Notes: a model not told the origin generated them from the sequence alone. A stretch of DNA of 64,000 bases from Bacteroides luhongzhouii (GCF_009193295.2 NZ_CP059973.1:2542001-2606000), one strand, 5' to 3'. Counted from the stretch's first letter, positions 38,558 to 48,517 are shown. Translations and numbers: made by a program.

Positions 38558-39940
38558 ATGAAAAAATTATTTGTATTGATTGCTGCGGCTTGTATGACAT
38601 GTACTGCTGCGTTTGCACAAACTGTGAAACCTTTTAAGGAAGGTGAGAGAGCAGTGTTTTTAGGAAATAGTATAACAGATGGCGGTCATTACCATTCATA
38701 CATCTGGTTGTATTATATGACTCGTTTTCCGGATATGCCTATCCGTGTGTTCAATGGTGGCATTGGTGGAGATACGGCGTATGATATGAACAAACGCCTG
38801 GATGGTGATATCTTTGCGATGAAACCTTCCGTGTTGATGGTTACTTTTGGTATGAATGATTCCGGATATTTTGAATACAACGGCGATAAACCTAAAGAAT
38901 TCGGAGAGCAGAAATATCAGGAGAGCATAAAAAATTATCGGCAGATGGAGAAACGTTTTCAGGAGCTTCCTGATACCCGTATCGTGATGGTTGGAACTTC
39001 TCCATACGATGAAACTGTACAACTGAAAGAGAATATGCCATTCAAGACAAAGAATGAAACCATCAAACGGCTCGTTGAATATCAGAAAGAATCGGCAGCT
39101 AAAAATAATTGGGAATTTACTGATTTAAATGCTCCTATGGTTGCTTTGAATCAGCAATACCAACAGAAAGATCCTACATTTACTCTTTGTGGAAGCGACC
39201 GTATTCACCCCGACAACGACGGACACATGGTGATGGCCTATCTTTTTCTGAAAGCCCAGGGATTTGCAGGTAAGGAGGTAGCGGATGTGGAGATTAATGC
39301 TAATAATAAACAAGCCGTTAAGTCGGAGAACTGTACCGTTTCCAATATAAAGAAGAACGGAAAAGACTTGAGCTTTGACTATCTGGCAGGTGCTCTTCCT
39401 TATCCGTTGGATACTATTGCCCGTGGTTGGGGACAGAAAAAGAGCCAGGCAGAAGTGTTGAAGGTTGTTCCTTTTATGGAAGAGATGAACCGTGAAACGT
39501 TGAAAGTAACAGGGCTGAAAGGCAATTATAAATTGTTGATAGACGATGAAGAAATAGGAACCTGGAGTGGAAATGAACTGGCAAAGGGGATTAATCTTGC
39601 GGCTGAATCCAAAACTCCCCAATACCAGCAGGCATTAACGGTTATGCACCTGAATGAATATCGTTGGGAGATTGAAAGAACATTCAGAGAATATGCGTGG
39701 TGCGAATTCGGCTTTTTCCAGCAAAAGGGATTGTTGTATGCTGATGACAGAAAAGCGATCGAGGTGATGGATGAAAACTTGGATAAAAACGTTTGGTTGA
39801 AGGGACGTCGTGATATGTATTCAAAGATGATGTTTGAAGCTGTCCGTGATGCTCGTCAACAGGAAATGGATGTTCTTATCAATAAGATTTATGAAATAAA
39901 TAAGCCTGTTGTAAGAAAGGTTTTACTTAGAAAGATATGA
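38558..39940 (+). CDS. Secreted SGNH/GDSL-family hydrolase (probable carbohydrate esterase)
   Basis: A 460-aa protein with signal peptide FVLIAAACMTCTAAFAQ. Block I AVFLGNSITDGGHYHSY is near residue 36, GMNDSGY near 104, and the DRIHPDNDGH block with catalytic Asp and His near 214. About 200 further residues include the repeated family segment SFDYLAGALPYPLDTIARGWGQ. It is a close paralogue of the 9193-10599 product across its full length. Both sit with GH92 genes, so the pair probably removes ester groups, perhaps acetyl, from the same type of glycan. It is 49 bp after the GH130 gene and ends the plus-strand run before the core region. Confidence 0.8.
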   Translation: MKKLFVLIAAACMTCTAAFAQTVKPFKEGERAVFLGNSITDGGHYHSYIWLYYMTRFPDMPIRVFNGGIGGDTAYDMNKRLDGDIFAMKPSVLMVTFGMNDSGYFEYNGDKPKEFGEQKYQESIKNYRQMEKRFQELPDTRIVMVGTSPYDETVQLKENMPFKTKNETIKRLVEYQKESAAKNNWEFTDLNAPMVALNQQYQQKDPTFTLCGSDRIHPDNDGHMVMAYLFLKAQGFAGKEVADVEINANNKQAVKSENCTVSNIKKNGKDLSFDYLAGALPYPLDTIARGWGQKKSQAEVLKVVPFMEEMNRETLKVTGLKGNYKLLIDDEEIGTWSGNELAKGINLAAESKTPQYQQALTVMHLNEYRWEIERTFREYAWCEFGFFQQKGLLYADDRKAIEVMDENLDKNVWLKGRRDMYSKMMFEAVRDARQQEMDVLINKIYEINKPVVRKVLLRKI

Positions 39941-39967
39941 TGTGATAGCAACGTAGAAATACGATAG

Positions 39968-40065
39968 AATTCTCACCGTAATGAGAAAAAATACTCATAC
40001 CTATGGAAATATATTCTCATAGGCATGAGTATTTTTTCTCATAGGGATAAGTATGGTTGAGAATT
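39968..40065. repeat. Nested hairpin between convergent genes (terminator-like)
   Basis: The core is a perfect 18-bp inverted repeat, ATGAGAAAAAATACTCAT (39981-39998) with 40025-40042. A second step inside it pairs CTATG (40001-40005) with CATAG (40018-40022). Outside, AATTCTCACC (39968-39977) is complementary to GGTTGAGAATT (40055-40065) with one bulge. It separates the SGNH gene from trkH on the other strand and could end both transcripts. The words ATGAGAAA and TCTCATAG are the same as in the fold-back region at 13.3-13.9 kb. Confidence 0.7.
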
Positions 40066-40070
40066 GAATT

Positions 40071-41528
40071 TTAATTTTTTTTCCAAAAGTCGGAAGTAAA
40101 AAGTAGTAATACTGTAAATAACTCCAAACGTCCCAAGAGCATTAAAAAAGAGAGCAGCCATTTGGCAGCATCCGGCAGTTCACTCCATGAAAAGGCCGGA
40201 CCACATGTGCCGAGTCCCGGTCCCATATTGCCTATACTTGAGATTACTGTTCCGATTGATTCCAAAAAGCCTACTCCTAGGCCCATCATGACAAGTACAC
40301 TGATAATAACAATGACCGCATACAAGAAAGTGAAAGCTAGTACGGTAGACTGTATAGAAGGGGAAATGACTTGCTTGTTTATTCGTACCGGGAGCACGGC
40401 ATTAGGGTGAAGAATATGCTTGAATTCGTTTTTTGCAACCTGAAGCAAAATAACCATACGAATACATTTGATACCTCCGGTTGTACTGCCGGCACAAGCT
40501 CCGATGATCATTACTATTACAAGACATCCCCAAAGGATAGAAGGCCATAGCATATAATCGGCTGTGGCAAATCCCGTAGAAGTTTGCAAGGAAATCACTT
40601 GGAATAGTGATTTACGGAACGCTTCTTCTATGGAGATAGAAGAAGTCTGATGGAGCCAGACTGCAATAAATATAGTAAAAAAGGAAACACACAAGAAATA
40701 GAATTTCAGTTCTGCGTCATGAATGAACTTTTTTATTTTTCCATTGAACATCAACAGTAATAGCGTGAAGTTGATACCCGAAAGAAACATGAAAGTAGAG
40801 ATTACATAATCGATATAGGGTGAGTGATAATATTCAATACTCGCTTGTTTGGTAGAAAATCCGCCAGTGCTGGTAGTTGTGAAAGCATGGCATATACTAT
40901 CGAATACGCTCATACCACCAAATGCTAATAGGACAATTAATGTTCCCGTCATTCCGGCGTAAATCCCCCAAATCCATTTGGCAGTGATACCAATACGGGG
41001 ATGTACTTTGTCATGAGTAGGGCCGCTGGCTTCTGCTGCAAACACCTGAATTCCACCCACACCGAAAATCGGTAGAACGGCGATGGTGAAGAATACAATA
41101 CCCAAACCACCTATCCATTGCGTCATAGCCCGCCAGAAAAGTATTCCATGAGGCATTGACTCTATATTATTTAAAATAGTGGCACCCGTGCTGCTGAACC
41201 CGGACATCGTTTCAAAGAATGCATCCGTGATACTTGGGATATATCCTCCTATATAATAAGGTAGCATTCCGAAAAGAGAAAAGGTAACCCATGCTGCACT
41301 GACTATGACATATCCGTCACGGCGATTCAGGGATTTCACTGCATCTTTCCCGATAGCGAGCAACAAAACCCCGATGCAGGCGGTGATGGCTGATGAAATC
41401 AGGAAGCTCTGCAAGTCGTTCTCTTTATAGAAAAGAGAGACCCCTCCACAACATAACAGCATGGCTGTTTCTATCAGAAGCAGAAAACCCAGAATCCGGA
41501 ATATCATCTTCGAGTTAATCATAGACAA
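40071..41528 (-). CDS. trkH: TrkH/KtrB-family potassium uptake membrane subunit
   Basis: A 485-aa membrane protein with about ten hydrophobic segments. Selectivity-filter loops of the Trk/Ktr superfamily are visible: MSGFSSTGATIL near residue 110, HAFTTTSTGGFSTK near 217, SLQTSTGFATADY near 313, and SSIGNMGPGLG near 430, each with the key glycine. It forms the ion-conducting part of a potassium transporter and works with the cytoplasmic NAD-binding TrkA. It is the last gene of the dxs-trkA-trkH operon, 30 bp after trkA. The hairpin at 39968-40065 lies right beyond its stop. Confidence 0.93.
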   Translation of the reverse strand: MSMINSKMIFRILGFLLLIETAMLLCCGGVSLFYKENDLQSFLISSAITACIGVLLLAIGKDAVKSLNRRDGYVIVSAAWVTFSLFGMLPYYIGGYIPSITDAFFETMSGFSSTGATILNNIESMPHGILFWRAMTQWIGGLGIVFFTIAVLPIFGVGGIQVFAAEASGPTHDKVHPRIGITAKWIWGIYAGMTGTLIVLLAFGGMSVFDSICHAFTTTSTGGFSTKQASIEYYHSPYIDYVISTFMFLSGINFTLLLLMFNGKIKKFIHDAELKFYFLCVSFFTIFIAVWLHQTSSISIEEAFRKSLFQVISLQTSTGFATADYMLWPSILWGCLVIVMIIGACAGSTTGGIKCIRMVILLQVAKNEFKHILHPNAVLPVRINKQVISPSIQSTVLAFTFLYAVIVIISVLVMMGLGVGFLESIGTVISSIGNMGPGLGTCGPAFSWSELPDAAKWLLSFLMLLGRLELFTVLLLFTSDFWKKN

Positions 41529-41558
41529 GTAATTTATTTAATAATACTTGATACTTAC

Positions 41559-42899
41559 TTAGTTAAAGAACTTCTCAATCTTTTTAATCATCATGCTTAG
41601 GCAGAATACGACTACATGGTCGCCGGGACGGATTTGCGTATCACCTGTCACCAGGATACCTTCTCCGTTACGGATCATTCCTCCGATGGTGGTGCCTTTG
41701 GGAAGTCCCAGGTCTTTAATCAGGTGTTTGGTTATTTTAGCCCCTTCCGGTACAGTGAATTCGGCAACGTCCGCATTGGCAAAAGTCAGGCATTTCACGT
41801 TAGACACGTCGGCATCCAGCATCATTTGGTAGATGTGGCTGGCAGCAATCATTTTTTTATTGATAACCGTGCCGATGTCGAGACTCTCTGCCATACCGAT
41901 ATAGTCGATATTCTCCACTTCTGCCACCGTCTTTTCCACTCCCATACGTTTGGCGGCGAGACAGGCCAGAATATTCGTTTCCGAGTTGCCGGTCAAGGCT
42001 ACAAATGCTTCGGTATTCTTTAGACCTTCTTCGATAAGCAGGTCCATGTCGCGACCGTCTCCGTTGATAATCATTGTCTTATCATCCAGTAGTTCTGTCA
42101 GGCGGTTGCAACGGTTCAGGTCATTATCCACTATTTTCACCTGCATATAGTCCGGCACATATTGTGCGGTACGGACTGCGATACGGCTACCTCCCATAAT
42201 CATTACATTGCGTACGTCGGCATAGTCTTCTTTGCCGGCTATCTTACGTATATAAGGAATGTATTTGCGGGTAGTGGTGAAATAAACAATGTCATGCAAT
42301 TTAATAACATCGTCTCCGCGAGGGATAATCGTTTCCGTTCCGCGTTTGATAGCTACTACGTGGTAAGGAATGTTGGGGCCGCCTAGCTGATGCAGCGGTA
42401 TATTCAGGATTTCAGCCTTTTCGCGCATCTTCGTACCAATCAGGATCAGCGAACCTCCACAGAACTCCCACCATTGGCGTACCCAGCTCATGCGCATGGA
42501 AGATACGATTTCTTTAGCAGCCAGCATTTCCGGGTAAATCAGAGAATCTACTCCCAGTTTCTGGAAAAACTCTTTATTTTTAGGCAGAAGATATTCATAG
42601 TTGTCGATACGCGCCACTGTCTTTTTAGCTCCCAGGTTGGTGGCCAGCATACAGGCAGTCATGTTGCGGCTTTCGTCCGGTGTGACTGCGATAAACAGGT
42701 CGGCTTCTTTGACGCCTACTTCTTTCAATCCGGAGATGGAAGAAGGAGAAGCGGCAACAGTCAGCAAGTCAAAGTTGGCGCTAAGAGCACTTAGTTTCTC
42801 TTCGTCATCATCCATCAAGATAATATCTTGCTTCTCGCGCGATAACAGCTTGGCCAAATGGGTGCCTACGTTGCCGGCACCGGCAATAATAATCTTCAT
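41559..42899 (-). CDS. trkA: TrkA potassium-transport regulatory subunit (double RCK)
   Basis: A 446-aa cytoplasmic protein made of two RCK_N/RCK_C tandem units. The first Rossmann motif is GAGNVGTHLAKLLSREK at the N-terminus with an acidic end of strand two (LMDDDEEKL). The second is VMIMGGSRIAVRTAQYV near 230 with KIVDNDLNR. TrkA binds NAD(H)/ATP and gates the TrkH channel. It is immediately downstream of dxs (1 bp gap) and before trkH, so all three are translated from one message. Length is typical for two-domain TrkA. Confidence 0.93.
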   Translation of the reverse strand: MKIIIAGAGNVGTHLAKLLSREKQDIILMDDDEEKLSALSANFDLLTVAASPSSISGLKEVGVKEADLFIAVTPDESRNMTACMLATNLGAKKTVARIDNYEYLLPKNKEFFQKLGVDSLIYPEMLAAKEIVSSMRMSWVRQWWEFCGGSLILIGTKMREKAEILNIPLHQLGGPNIPYHVVAIKRGTETIIPRGDDVIKLHDIVYFTTTRKYIPYIRKIAGKEDYADVRNVMIMGGSRIAVRTAQYVPDYMQVKIVDNDLNRCNRLTELLDDKTMIINGDGRDMDLLIEEGLKNTEAFVALTGNSETNILACLAAKRMGVEKTVAEVENIDYIGMAESLDIGTVINKKMIAASHIYQMMLDADVSNVKCLTFANADVAEFTVPEGAKITKHLIKDLGLPKGTTIGGMIRNGEGILVTGDTQIRPGDHVVVFCLSMMIKKIEKFFN

Positions 42900-42900
42900 G

Positions 42901-44805
42901 TCAATTGATAAATTCTTTTATTTTAGTCAGAATTCCTTCTTCATCCATGCCGCACAGTTGGTACAGTTCGGCAACTGAACCATGTTCTACAAATATGTTA
43001 GGGATACCGATACGCTTCACGGTCGGTTTGTATTCGTTGTCTGCCATAAATTCGAGGACAGCGCTACCCATACCGCCTCTGATAATTCCATCTTCGATGG
43101 TCAGGATACGTTGGAATTTACGTCCTGCCTCGTGCAACAGCTCTTCATCCAGTGGTTTCAGGAATCGTAAATCGTAATGAGCGATGGACAGTCCTAAATC
43201 AGCTTCTGCCCGGGTGATGGCACGGGCGGCTATGTTTCCTATCGGTCCGATAGTAATCACTGCAAGGTCGCTACCCTCTTTCAGTTTTCGTCCTTTTCCT
43301 ACCGGAATTTCTTCCAGCGGACATTTCCAGTCCACCAGTACGCCGCGTCCACGGGGATAACGGATCACGAACGGTCCCTTGTCCGGCAATTGTGCCGTAT
43401 ACATCAGACGACGTAATTCGTGTTCATCCATGGGGGAACTGATAGTCAGATTAGGGATCGGACGTAAACATGCCATATCAAAAGCCCCGTGATGAGTGGG
43501 ACCGTCTTCGCCAACCAGTCCGGCGCGGTCGAGACACAAAACAACAGGAAGATTCTGAATCGCTACGTCGTGGATGATATTATCATGCGCCCGTTGCATA
43601 AAAGAAGAATAGATATTGCAGAATGGTTGCAGTCCGTCTTTTGCCATTCCTCCGGAGAAGGTAACTGCATGTCCTTCGGCAATACCGACATCGAAAGCGC
43701 GTTTTGGCATTTTCTCCATCAATATATTCATCGAACAGCCGCTGGGCATGGCGGGAGTGACACCGACAATCTTCGGGTTGGCTTCGGCAAGCTCCACCAG
43801 TGTATTTCCGAATACGTCCTGGAAAAGCGGGGGCATTCCTTCGGTGTTGACAATGAAACGTTCGCCGGTGACGGGATCGAATTTGCCGGGAGCATGCCAT
43901 TCGGTGGCGTGTTTCTCTGCCGGTCCGAATCCTTTACCTTTGATAGTATGCAGATGCAGGATTTTAGGTCCTTGCATATCTTTGATATCACGTAATACTC
44001 TTGCCAGGTTCTTTACGTCGTGTCCGTCTATCGGGCCGAAGTAACGGATATTCATCCCTTCAAAAATATTCTGTTGCTGTGCAGCCATCGATTTCAGGCT
44101 ATTTCCGAAACGGATGAGCGCTTTGCGGCGTTCTTCGTTTAAAATGCCAAGCTTGAACAGCATGCGCGAGAGCTTGAAACGTAACTGATTATAGCGGTTG
44201 GAAGTTGTCAGGTTGAAAAGATACTGTTTCATGCCTCCTACGCTGCGGTCGATTGCCATATCATTGTCATTCAGGATAATGAGCAGGTTGTTCGACGTGG
44301 CAGATGCATTGTTCAGTCCTTCAAAAGCCAGTCCGCCACTCATTGATCCGTCGCCGATAATGGCTACTACATGGCGTTTGGCGTCTCCTTTCCGGGCGGC
44401 TGCGACAGCCATACCGAGAGCGGCAGAAATAGAATTGGAAGCGTGTCCGCACGTGAAAGTATCATATTCACTTTCTTCCGGAGACGGGAAAGGGCGGATT
44501 CCTCCGAGTTTCCTGTTTGTAGAAAATGCTTCACGGCGCCCTGTAAGAATTTTGTGGCCGTATGCCTGATGTCCCACGTCCCATACAATACGGTCATAAG
44601 GTGTATTATAGACGTAGTGCAGAGCTACGGTCAGTTCTACGGTCCCCAGGCTGGCTGCGAAATGTCCGGGGTTGCAGCAGAGTTCTTTAATAATGTCTTG
44701 CCTTAGTTCACCACATACTTCCGGCAGTTGCTCCACGTTTAGTTTTCGCAGGTCTTCAGGATAGTTGATCGTATTTAGCAAGTTATATATCGGTTCATTC
44801 TTCAT
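42901..44805 (-). CDS. dxs: 1-deoxy-D-xylulose-5-phosphate synthase
   Basis: A 634-aa cytoplasmic enzyme catalysing the first step of the MEP isoprenoid pathway: pyruvate plus glyceraldehyde 3-phosphate gives DXP. The thiamine diphosphate motif [17 protein letters not shown] lies near residue 150; the early histidine region [16 protein letters not shown] is near 75. The transketolase pyrimidine-binding domain has [18 protein letters not shown] near 430, and the C-terminal transketolase domain ends near the stop. Full length. A -7 box lies at 44825-44832. It is the first gene of dxs-trkA-trkH. Confidence 0.96.
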   Translation of the reverse strand: MKNEPIYNLLNTINYPEDLRKLNVEQLPEVCGELRQDIIKELCCNPGHFAASLGTVELTVALHYVYNTPYDRIVWDVGHQAYGHKILTGRREAFSTNRKLGGIRPFPSPEESEYDTFTCGHASNSISAALGMAVAAARKGDAKRHVVAIIGDGSMSGGLAFEGLNNASATSNNLLIILNDNDMAIDRSVGGMKQYLFNLTTSNRYNQLRFKLSRMLFKLGILNEERRKALIRFGNSLKSMAAQQQNIFEGMNIRYFGPIDGHDVKNLARVLRDIKDMQGPKILHLHTIKGKGFGPAEKHATEWHAPGKFDPVTGERFIVNTEGMPPLFQDVFGNTLVELAEANPKIVGVTPAMPSGCSMNILMEKMPKRAFDVGIAEGHAVTFSGGMAKDGLQPFCNIYSSFMQRAHDNIIHDVAIQNLPVVLCLDRAGLVGEDGPTHHGAFDMACLRPIPNLTISSPMDEHELRRLMYTAQLPDKGPFVIRYPRGRGVLVDWKCPLEEIPVGKGRKLKEGSDLAVITIGPIGNIAARAITRAEADLGLSIAHYDLRFLKPLDEELLHEAGRKFQRILTIEDGIIRGGMGSAVLEFMADNEYKPTVKRIGIPNIFVEHGSVAELYQLCGMDEEGILTKIKEFIN

Positions 44806-44824
44806 GATTCGAGGAAATTTAGTG

Positions 44825-44832
44825 CAAAAATA
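44825..44832 (-). promoter_or_regulatory. -7 box of the dxs operon
   Basis: On the minus strand the sequence is TATTTTTG, a match to TAnnTTTG, about 20 bp upstream of the dxs ATG. A -33 element is not evident. The leader would be very short. Confidence 0.5.
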
Positions 44833-44960
44833 CGAAAAGAAAGTATATTCGGCCTCCTTTTTTTATAAAATCTTATCCGGCATAGAGACGTATCTGTTTT
44901 TCCATACTCCCTAAGATCATTGAATCGTGAGGAAAAAGAGGGCGGAAATAGTTTTTTGAT

Positions 44961-44968
44961 TACTTTTG
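44961..44968 (+). promoter_or_regulatory. -7 box upstream of the GSCFA gene
   Basis: TACTTTTG fits TAnnTTTG. It predicts transcription starting close to 44973, at or inside the first possible start codon (44972), and so favours a later ATG such as 45002 for the GSCFA protein. Confidence 0.5.
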
Positions 44969-45001
44969 CACATGAAACGTAATGAAATGATGGAAAATCG
45001 T

Positions 45002-45991
45002 ATGAACTTTCAAACATCTGTAGAATTACCTGCCGGGATGCCATCTGTCAGTCATGCAGACCATATTCTTCTGATGGGGTCCTGTTTTGCGGAAAATATC
45101 GGACGGCAATTGATGGATGCCGGATTTCAACTGGACCTGAATCCTTTTGGTATTCTTTATAATCCTTTATCCGTCTCATCTGCTTTGAGGGAGATTATAA
45201 GGAATAAGGAATACAACGAACAAGATTTGTTTGCCTACAAAGATTTATGGCATAGCCCGATGCATCATGGCTCTTTTTCGGCTTTTACGCCCGAAGAGAC
45301 ATTGCATACAATAAATTCACGCCTTCACCATGCTTATAAGAAACTGCCGGAGTTGAACTGGCTGATGGTGACAATGGGGACTGCCTATGTTTATAAACAA
45401 AAGGAGAGTGGACAAGTGGTAGCCAATTGCCATCAGTTGCCGGAAAGTCATTTCTTGCGTTACCGGCTAACTGTTGAAGAAATTGTAGAAGATTATACAG
45501 CACTCATCACCGAAATGGCCGCCCGGAATCCGAAACTAAAATGGCTGTTTACAGTCAGCCCGATCCGTCATATACGCGACGGGATGCATGCCAACCAATT
45601 AAGCAAATCGACTCTGCTGCTCGCCATCGACCGATTGCAACAACTGTTCCCGGAGCGAGTGTTCTATTTCCCCTCTTATGAAATCATATTAGACGAATTA
45701 CGTGATTATCGTTTCTATGCCGACGACATGTTGCATCCGTCTCCTTTGGCGATTCGTTACCTCTGGGAACGCTTCTCCGAAACCTTCTTTTCTGCTGAAA
45801 CAAAGAAGGTTATCGTAGCTGTGCAAGACATCCGCCGGGACTTGGCGCACAAGCCTTTTCATCCCGAGTCAGAGGCGTATCAACGCTTTTTAGGACAAAT
45901 AGTGTTAAAAATAGAACGACTTATCGGAAAATACCCGTACTTAGATTTTCAAAAAGAAACAGAACTATGTCATATGCGATTGAATCCATAG
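45002..45991 (+). CDS. GSCFA domain protein (SGNH-like)
   Basis: ATG codons exist at 44972, 44987, 44990 and 45002. The last gives MNFQTSVELP, the usual beginning of the family, and suits the -7 box at 44961, so I chose it (329 aa). The signature ILLMGSCFAENIGRQL is near residue 23 and contains the family's GSCFA motif, similar to block I of SGNH hydrolases. Later motifs are TMGTAYVYK near 127, TVSPIRHIRDG near 192 and DDMLHPSPLAIRYLWERF near 243, resembling the Asp-x-x-His block. The molecular function of GSCFA proteins is unclear. Its end overlaps murF/alr by 25 bp, a conserved-looking arrangement suggesting translational coupling. Confidence 0.85.
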   Translation: MNFQTSVELPAGMPSVSHADHILLMGSCFAENIGRQLMDAGFQLDLNPFGILYNPLSVSSALREIIRNKEYNEQDLFAYKDLWHSPMHHGSFSAFTPEETLHTINSRLHHAYKKLPELNWLMVTMGTAYVYKQKESGQVVANCHQLPESHFLRYRLTVEEIVEDYTALITEMAARNPKLKWLFTVSPIRHIRDGMHANQLSKSTLLLAIDRLQQLFPERVFYFPSYEIILDELRDYRFYADDMLHPSPLAIRYLWERFSETFFSAETKKVIVAVQDIRRDLAHKPFHPESEAYQRFLGQIVLKIERLIGKYPYLDFQKETELCHMRLNP

Positions 45992-48507
45992 CCAAAAGTA
46001 TCGGTGCCCGCCGTGTGGGCAAACATAAAGCGACTATTGATTGGCTGTTAACAGACAGCCGCTCTTTGAGTTTTCCGGAAGAAACTCTTTTTTTTGCTTT
46101 AACTACCAAACGAAACAGCGGAGCCCGTTATATTCCCGATTTATACGACCGGGGCGTGCGTAATTTTGTAATTACGGAAGAAGACTTTAAATTAATTGAG
46201 AATGGAGAGTTGAGAATGGAGAGCTCTATGCAGCATGATGGTGCGCAGCCAACTATCAATTCTCAACTATCGACTATCAATTTTCTTATCGTTCCCAATC
46301 CTCTGAAAGCTTTGCAGAAGCTTGCCGAAGCACATCGTGATAAATTTAAAATCCCTGTGATCGGTATCACCGGCAGCAATGGAAAAACCATTGTGAAAGA
46401 GTGGTTGCATCAGTTACTTAGCCCGGATCGTTGCATCGTTCGTTCTCCACGCAGCTATAATTCGCAGATCGGAGTCCCACTTTCTGTGTGGCAACTTTCT
46501 GAAGAAGCCGAACTGGGTATTTTCGAAGCCGGCATTTCCGAGATGGGAGAGATGGGAGCTTTGAAACGAATGATTAAGCCTTCCATTGGTATTCTGACCA
46601 ATATCGGTGGTGCTCATCAGGAAAACTTCTTCTCCTTGCAAGAGAAATGTATGGAAAAGCTGACGCTTTTCAAAGACTGTGATGTCGTGATTTACAACGG
46701 CGATAACGAGTTAATCAGCAATTGTGTCGCAAAATCAATGCTGACGGCGCGTGAGATTGCCTGGAGCCGTACCGACATTGAACGTCCGTTGTATATCAGC
46801 CGTGTGACCAAGAAAGAAGATCATACCGTCATATCCTATCGTTATCTGGAGATGGATAATACTTTCTGTATCCCTTTCATTGATGACGCTTCTATTGAGA
46901 ATGTACTGAATTGCCTGGCAGCTTGTCTTTACCTGATGACACCTGCCGACCAGATAACCGAGCGGATGGCCCGTCTCGAACCGATTGCTATGCGTCTGGA
47001 AGTGAAAGAAGGAAAGAATAACTGTGTATTGATTAATGATAGCTATAATTCAGACTTGGCATCATTGGATATTGCTCTCGATTTCCTTGTACGCCGCTCG
47101 GAAAAGAAAGGCTTGAAACGGACGCTTATCCTGTCGGATATACTGGAAACCGGACAAAGTACCGCTACGCTTTATCGACGTGTGTCGCAATTGGTACAGA
47201 GCAAAGGTATCAATAAACTGATTGGCGTAGGGCAGGAGATATCTTCTTGTTCCGCCCGTTTTGATGATGATCTCGAACGCTACTTCTTCCCTAATACAGA
47301 AGCACTCCTTGCATCCGATATATTCAAGTCACTTCATTCGGAAGTAATCTTGGTGAAAGGTTCCCGTGTGTTCAACTTTGATTTGGTATCCGAAGCCCTC
47401 GAATTGAAGGTACATGAAACCATTCTCGAAGTAAATCTCGGAGCGATGGTAGCCAATCTAAACCATTACCGTTCTATGCTCCGTCATCCGGAGACAAAGG
47501 TGATCTGTATGGTGAAAGCATCAGCTTACGGAGCCGGTTCATATGAAATAGCCAAGAGTTTACAGGAACACCATGTCGATTATCTGGCCGTAGCCGTTGC
47601 CGACGAAGGTTCCGAACTCCGCAAGGCAGGTATTACCGCTTCTATTATCATTATGGACCCGGAACTTACTGCATTTAAAACCATGTTTGATTATAAGCTG
47701 GAACCGGAAGTTTATAATTTCCATCTGCTCGACGCACTTATCAAAGCTGCGGAAAAAGAAGGAATCACCAACTTCCCCATTCACGTGAAACTCGATACGG
47801 GTATGCACCGACTCGGCTTTGCGGTGGAGGATATTCCATTGCTTATCCGTCGACTGAAGAATCAGAGCGCGGTGATTCCCCGTTCAGTATTCTCTCATTT
47901 TGTGGGAAGTGATTCGTCGCAGTTCGACGGTTTCACCCGCGGACAGATTGAATTGTTCGAGAAAGGCTCGCAAGAATTACAGGCCGCTTTCTCTCATAAG
48001 ATTCTCCGTCATATCTGTAATACGGCAGGAATCGAGCGTTTTCCCGAAGCACAGTTCGATATGGTGCGCTTGGGAATCGGACTTTATGGAGTTAGCCCGA
48101 TAGACAATTCGATTATACACAATGTAAGTACGCTCAAAACCACCATCCTTCAGATTCGGGATGTTCCTCAAGATGACACAGTAGGATATAGCCGGATGGG
48201 ACATTTGGTACGCCCTTCCCGCATTGCTGCTATTCCTATCGGTTATGCGGATGGACTGAACCGTCACTTGGGACGCGGCAACGCCTATTGCCTGGTGAAC
48301 GGAAAGAAAGCTCCTTATGTCGGGAATATCTGTATGGACGTCTGCATGATCGATGTGACGGATATTGATTGTCGGGAAGGCGATCAGGCTATCATCTTCG
48401 GCGATGATCTGCCGATTACGGTGTTGTCCGATAAGCTGGATACGATCCCTTATGAAGTGCTGACAAGTATATCGACACGGGTGAAGCGGGTATATTATCA
48501 GGATTAG
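45967..48507 (+). CDS. murF/alr: Bifunctional MurF ligase / alanine racemase
   Basis: An 846-aa fusion. Residues about 1-475 are MurF, which adds D-Ala-D-Ala to the peptidoglycan precursor; its ATP loop GITGSNGKTIVKEW is near 134, with GISEMGEMG near 190 and NDSYNSD near 355. Residues about 478-846 are alanine racemase, with the PLP lysine in VICMVKASAYGAGSYE near 517 and the catalytic tyrosine in TVGYSRMG near 740. Linking D-alanine supply with ligation is typical of Bacteroidetes. Residues about 76-105 form an extra segment with no counterpart that I recognise in the family, encoded by a palindromic insertion (46194-46282). It keeps the reading frame and falls before the ATP loop, so the enzyme is probably functional. 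Confidence 0.95.
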   Translation: MSYAIESIAKSIGARRVGKHKATIDWLLTDSRSLSFPEETLFFALTTKRNSGARYIPDLYDRGVRNFVITEEDFKLIENGELRMESSMQHDGAQPTINSQLSTINFLIVPNPLKALQKLAEAHRDKFKIPVIGITGSNGKTIVKEWLHQLLSPDRCIVRSPRSYNSQIGVPLSVWQLSEEAELGIFEAGISEMGEMGALKRMIKPSIGILTNIGGAHQENFFSLQEKCMEKLTLFKDCDVVIYNGDNELISNCVAKSMLTAREIAWSRTDIERPLYISRVTKKEDHTVISYRYLEMDNTFCIPFIDDASIENVLNCLAACLYLMTPADQITERMARLEPIAMRLEVKEGKNNCVLINDSYNSDLASLDIALDFLVRRSEKKGLKRTLILSDILETGQSTATLYRRVSQLVQSKGINKLIGVGQEISSCSARFDDDLERYFFPNTEALLASDIFKSLHSEVILVKGSRVFNFDLVSEALELKVHETILEVNLGAMVANLNHYRSMLRHPETKVICMVKASAYGAGSYEIAKSLQEHHVDYLAVAVADEGSELRKAGITASIIIMDPELTAFKTMFDYKLEPEVYNFHLLDALIKAAEKEGITNFPIHVKLDTGMHRLGFAVEDIPLLIRRLKNQSAVIPRSVFSHFVGSDSSQFDGFTRGQIELFEKGSQELQAAFSHKILRHICNTAGIERFPEAQFDMVRLGIGLYGVSPIDNSIIHNVSTLKTTILQIRDVPQDDTVGYSRMGHLVRPSRIAAIPIGYADGLNRHLGRGNAYCLVNGKKAPYVGNICMDVCMIDVTDIDCREGDQAIIFGDDLPITVLSDKLDTIPYEVLTSISTRVKRVYYQD
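46194..46282. repeat. Palindromic insertion inside murF, in frame
   Basis: Left arm 46194-46223 (begins AATTGAGAATGGAGAGTTGA) and right arm 46250-46282 (begins CAACTATCAATTCTCAAC) are imperfect inverted repeats; aligning the left arm with the complement of the right gives shared GAGTTGAGAAT-type words at most positions. The loop is about 26 nt. The segment encodes low-complexity residues (NGELRMESS...TINSQLSTINF) between EEDFK and LIVPNPLKAL, where MurF homologues would normally join directly. Simple repeats such as AATTGAGAATTG are common between Bacteroides genes, so it is probably a small mobile repeat. Confidence 0.7.
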
Positions 48508-48517
48508 AACTTTCTAA

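Noticed and set aside
42905..44706. Several plus-strand frames of 90-170 codons opposite dxs
   Set aside because: dxs on the minus strand is complete with all motifs; these frames result from its codon composition.
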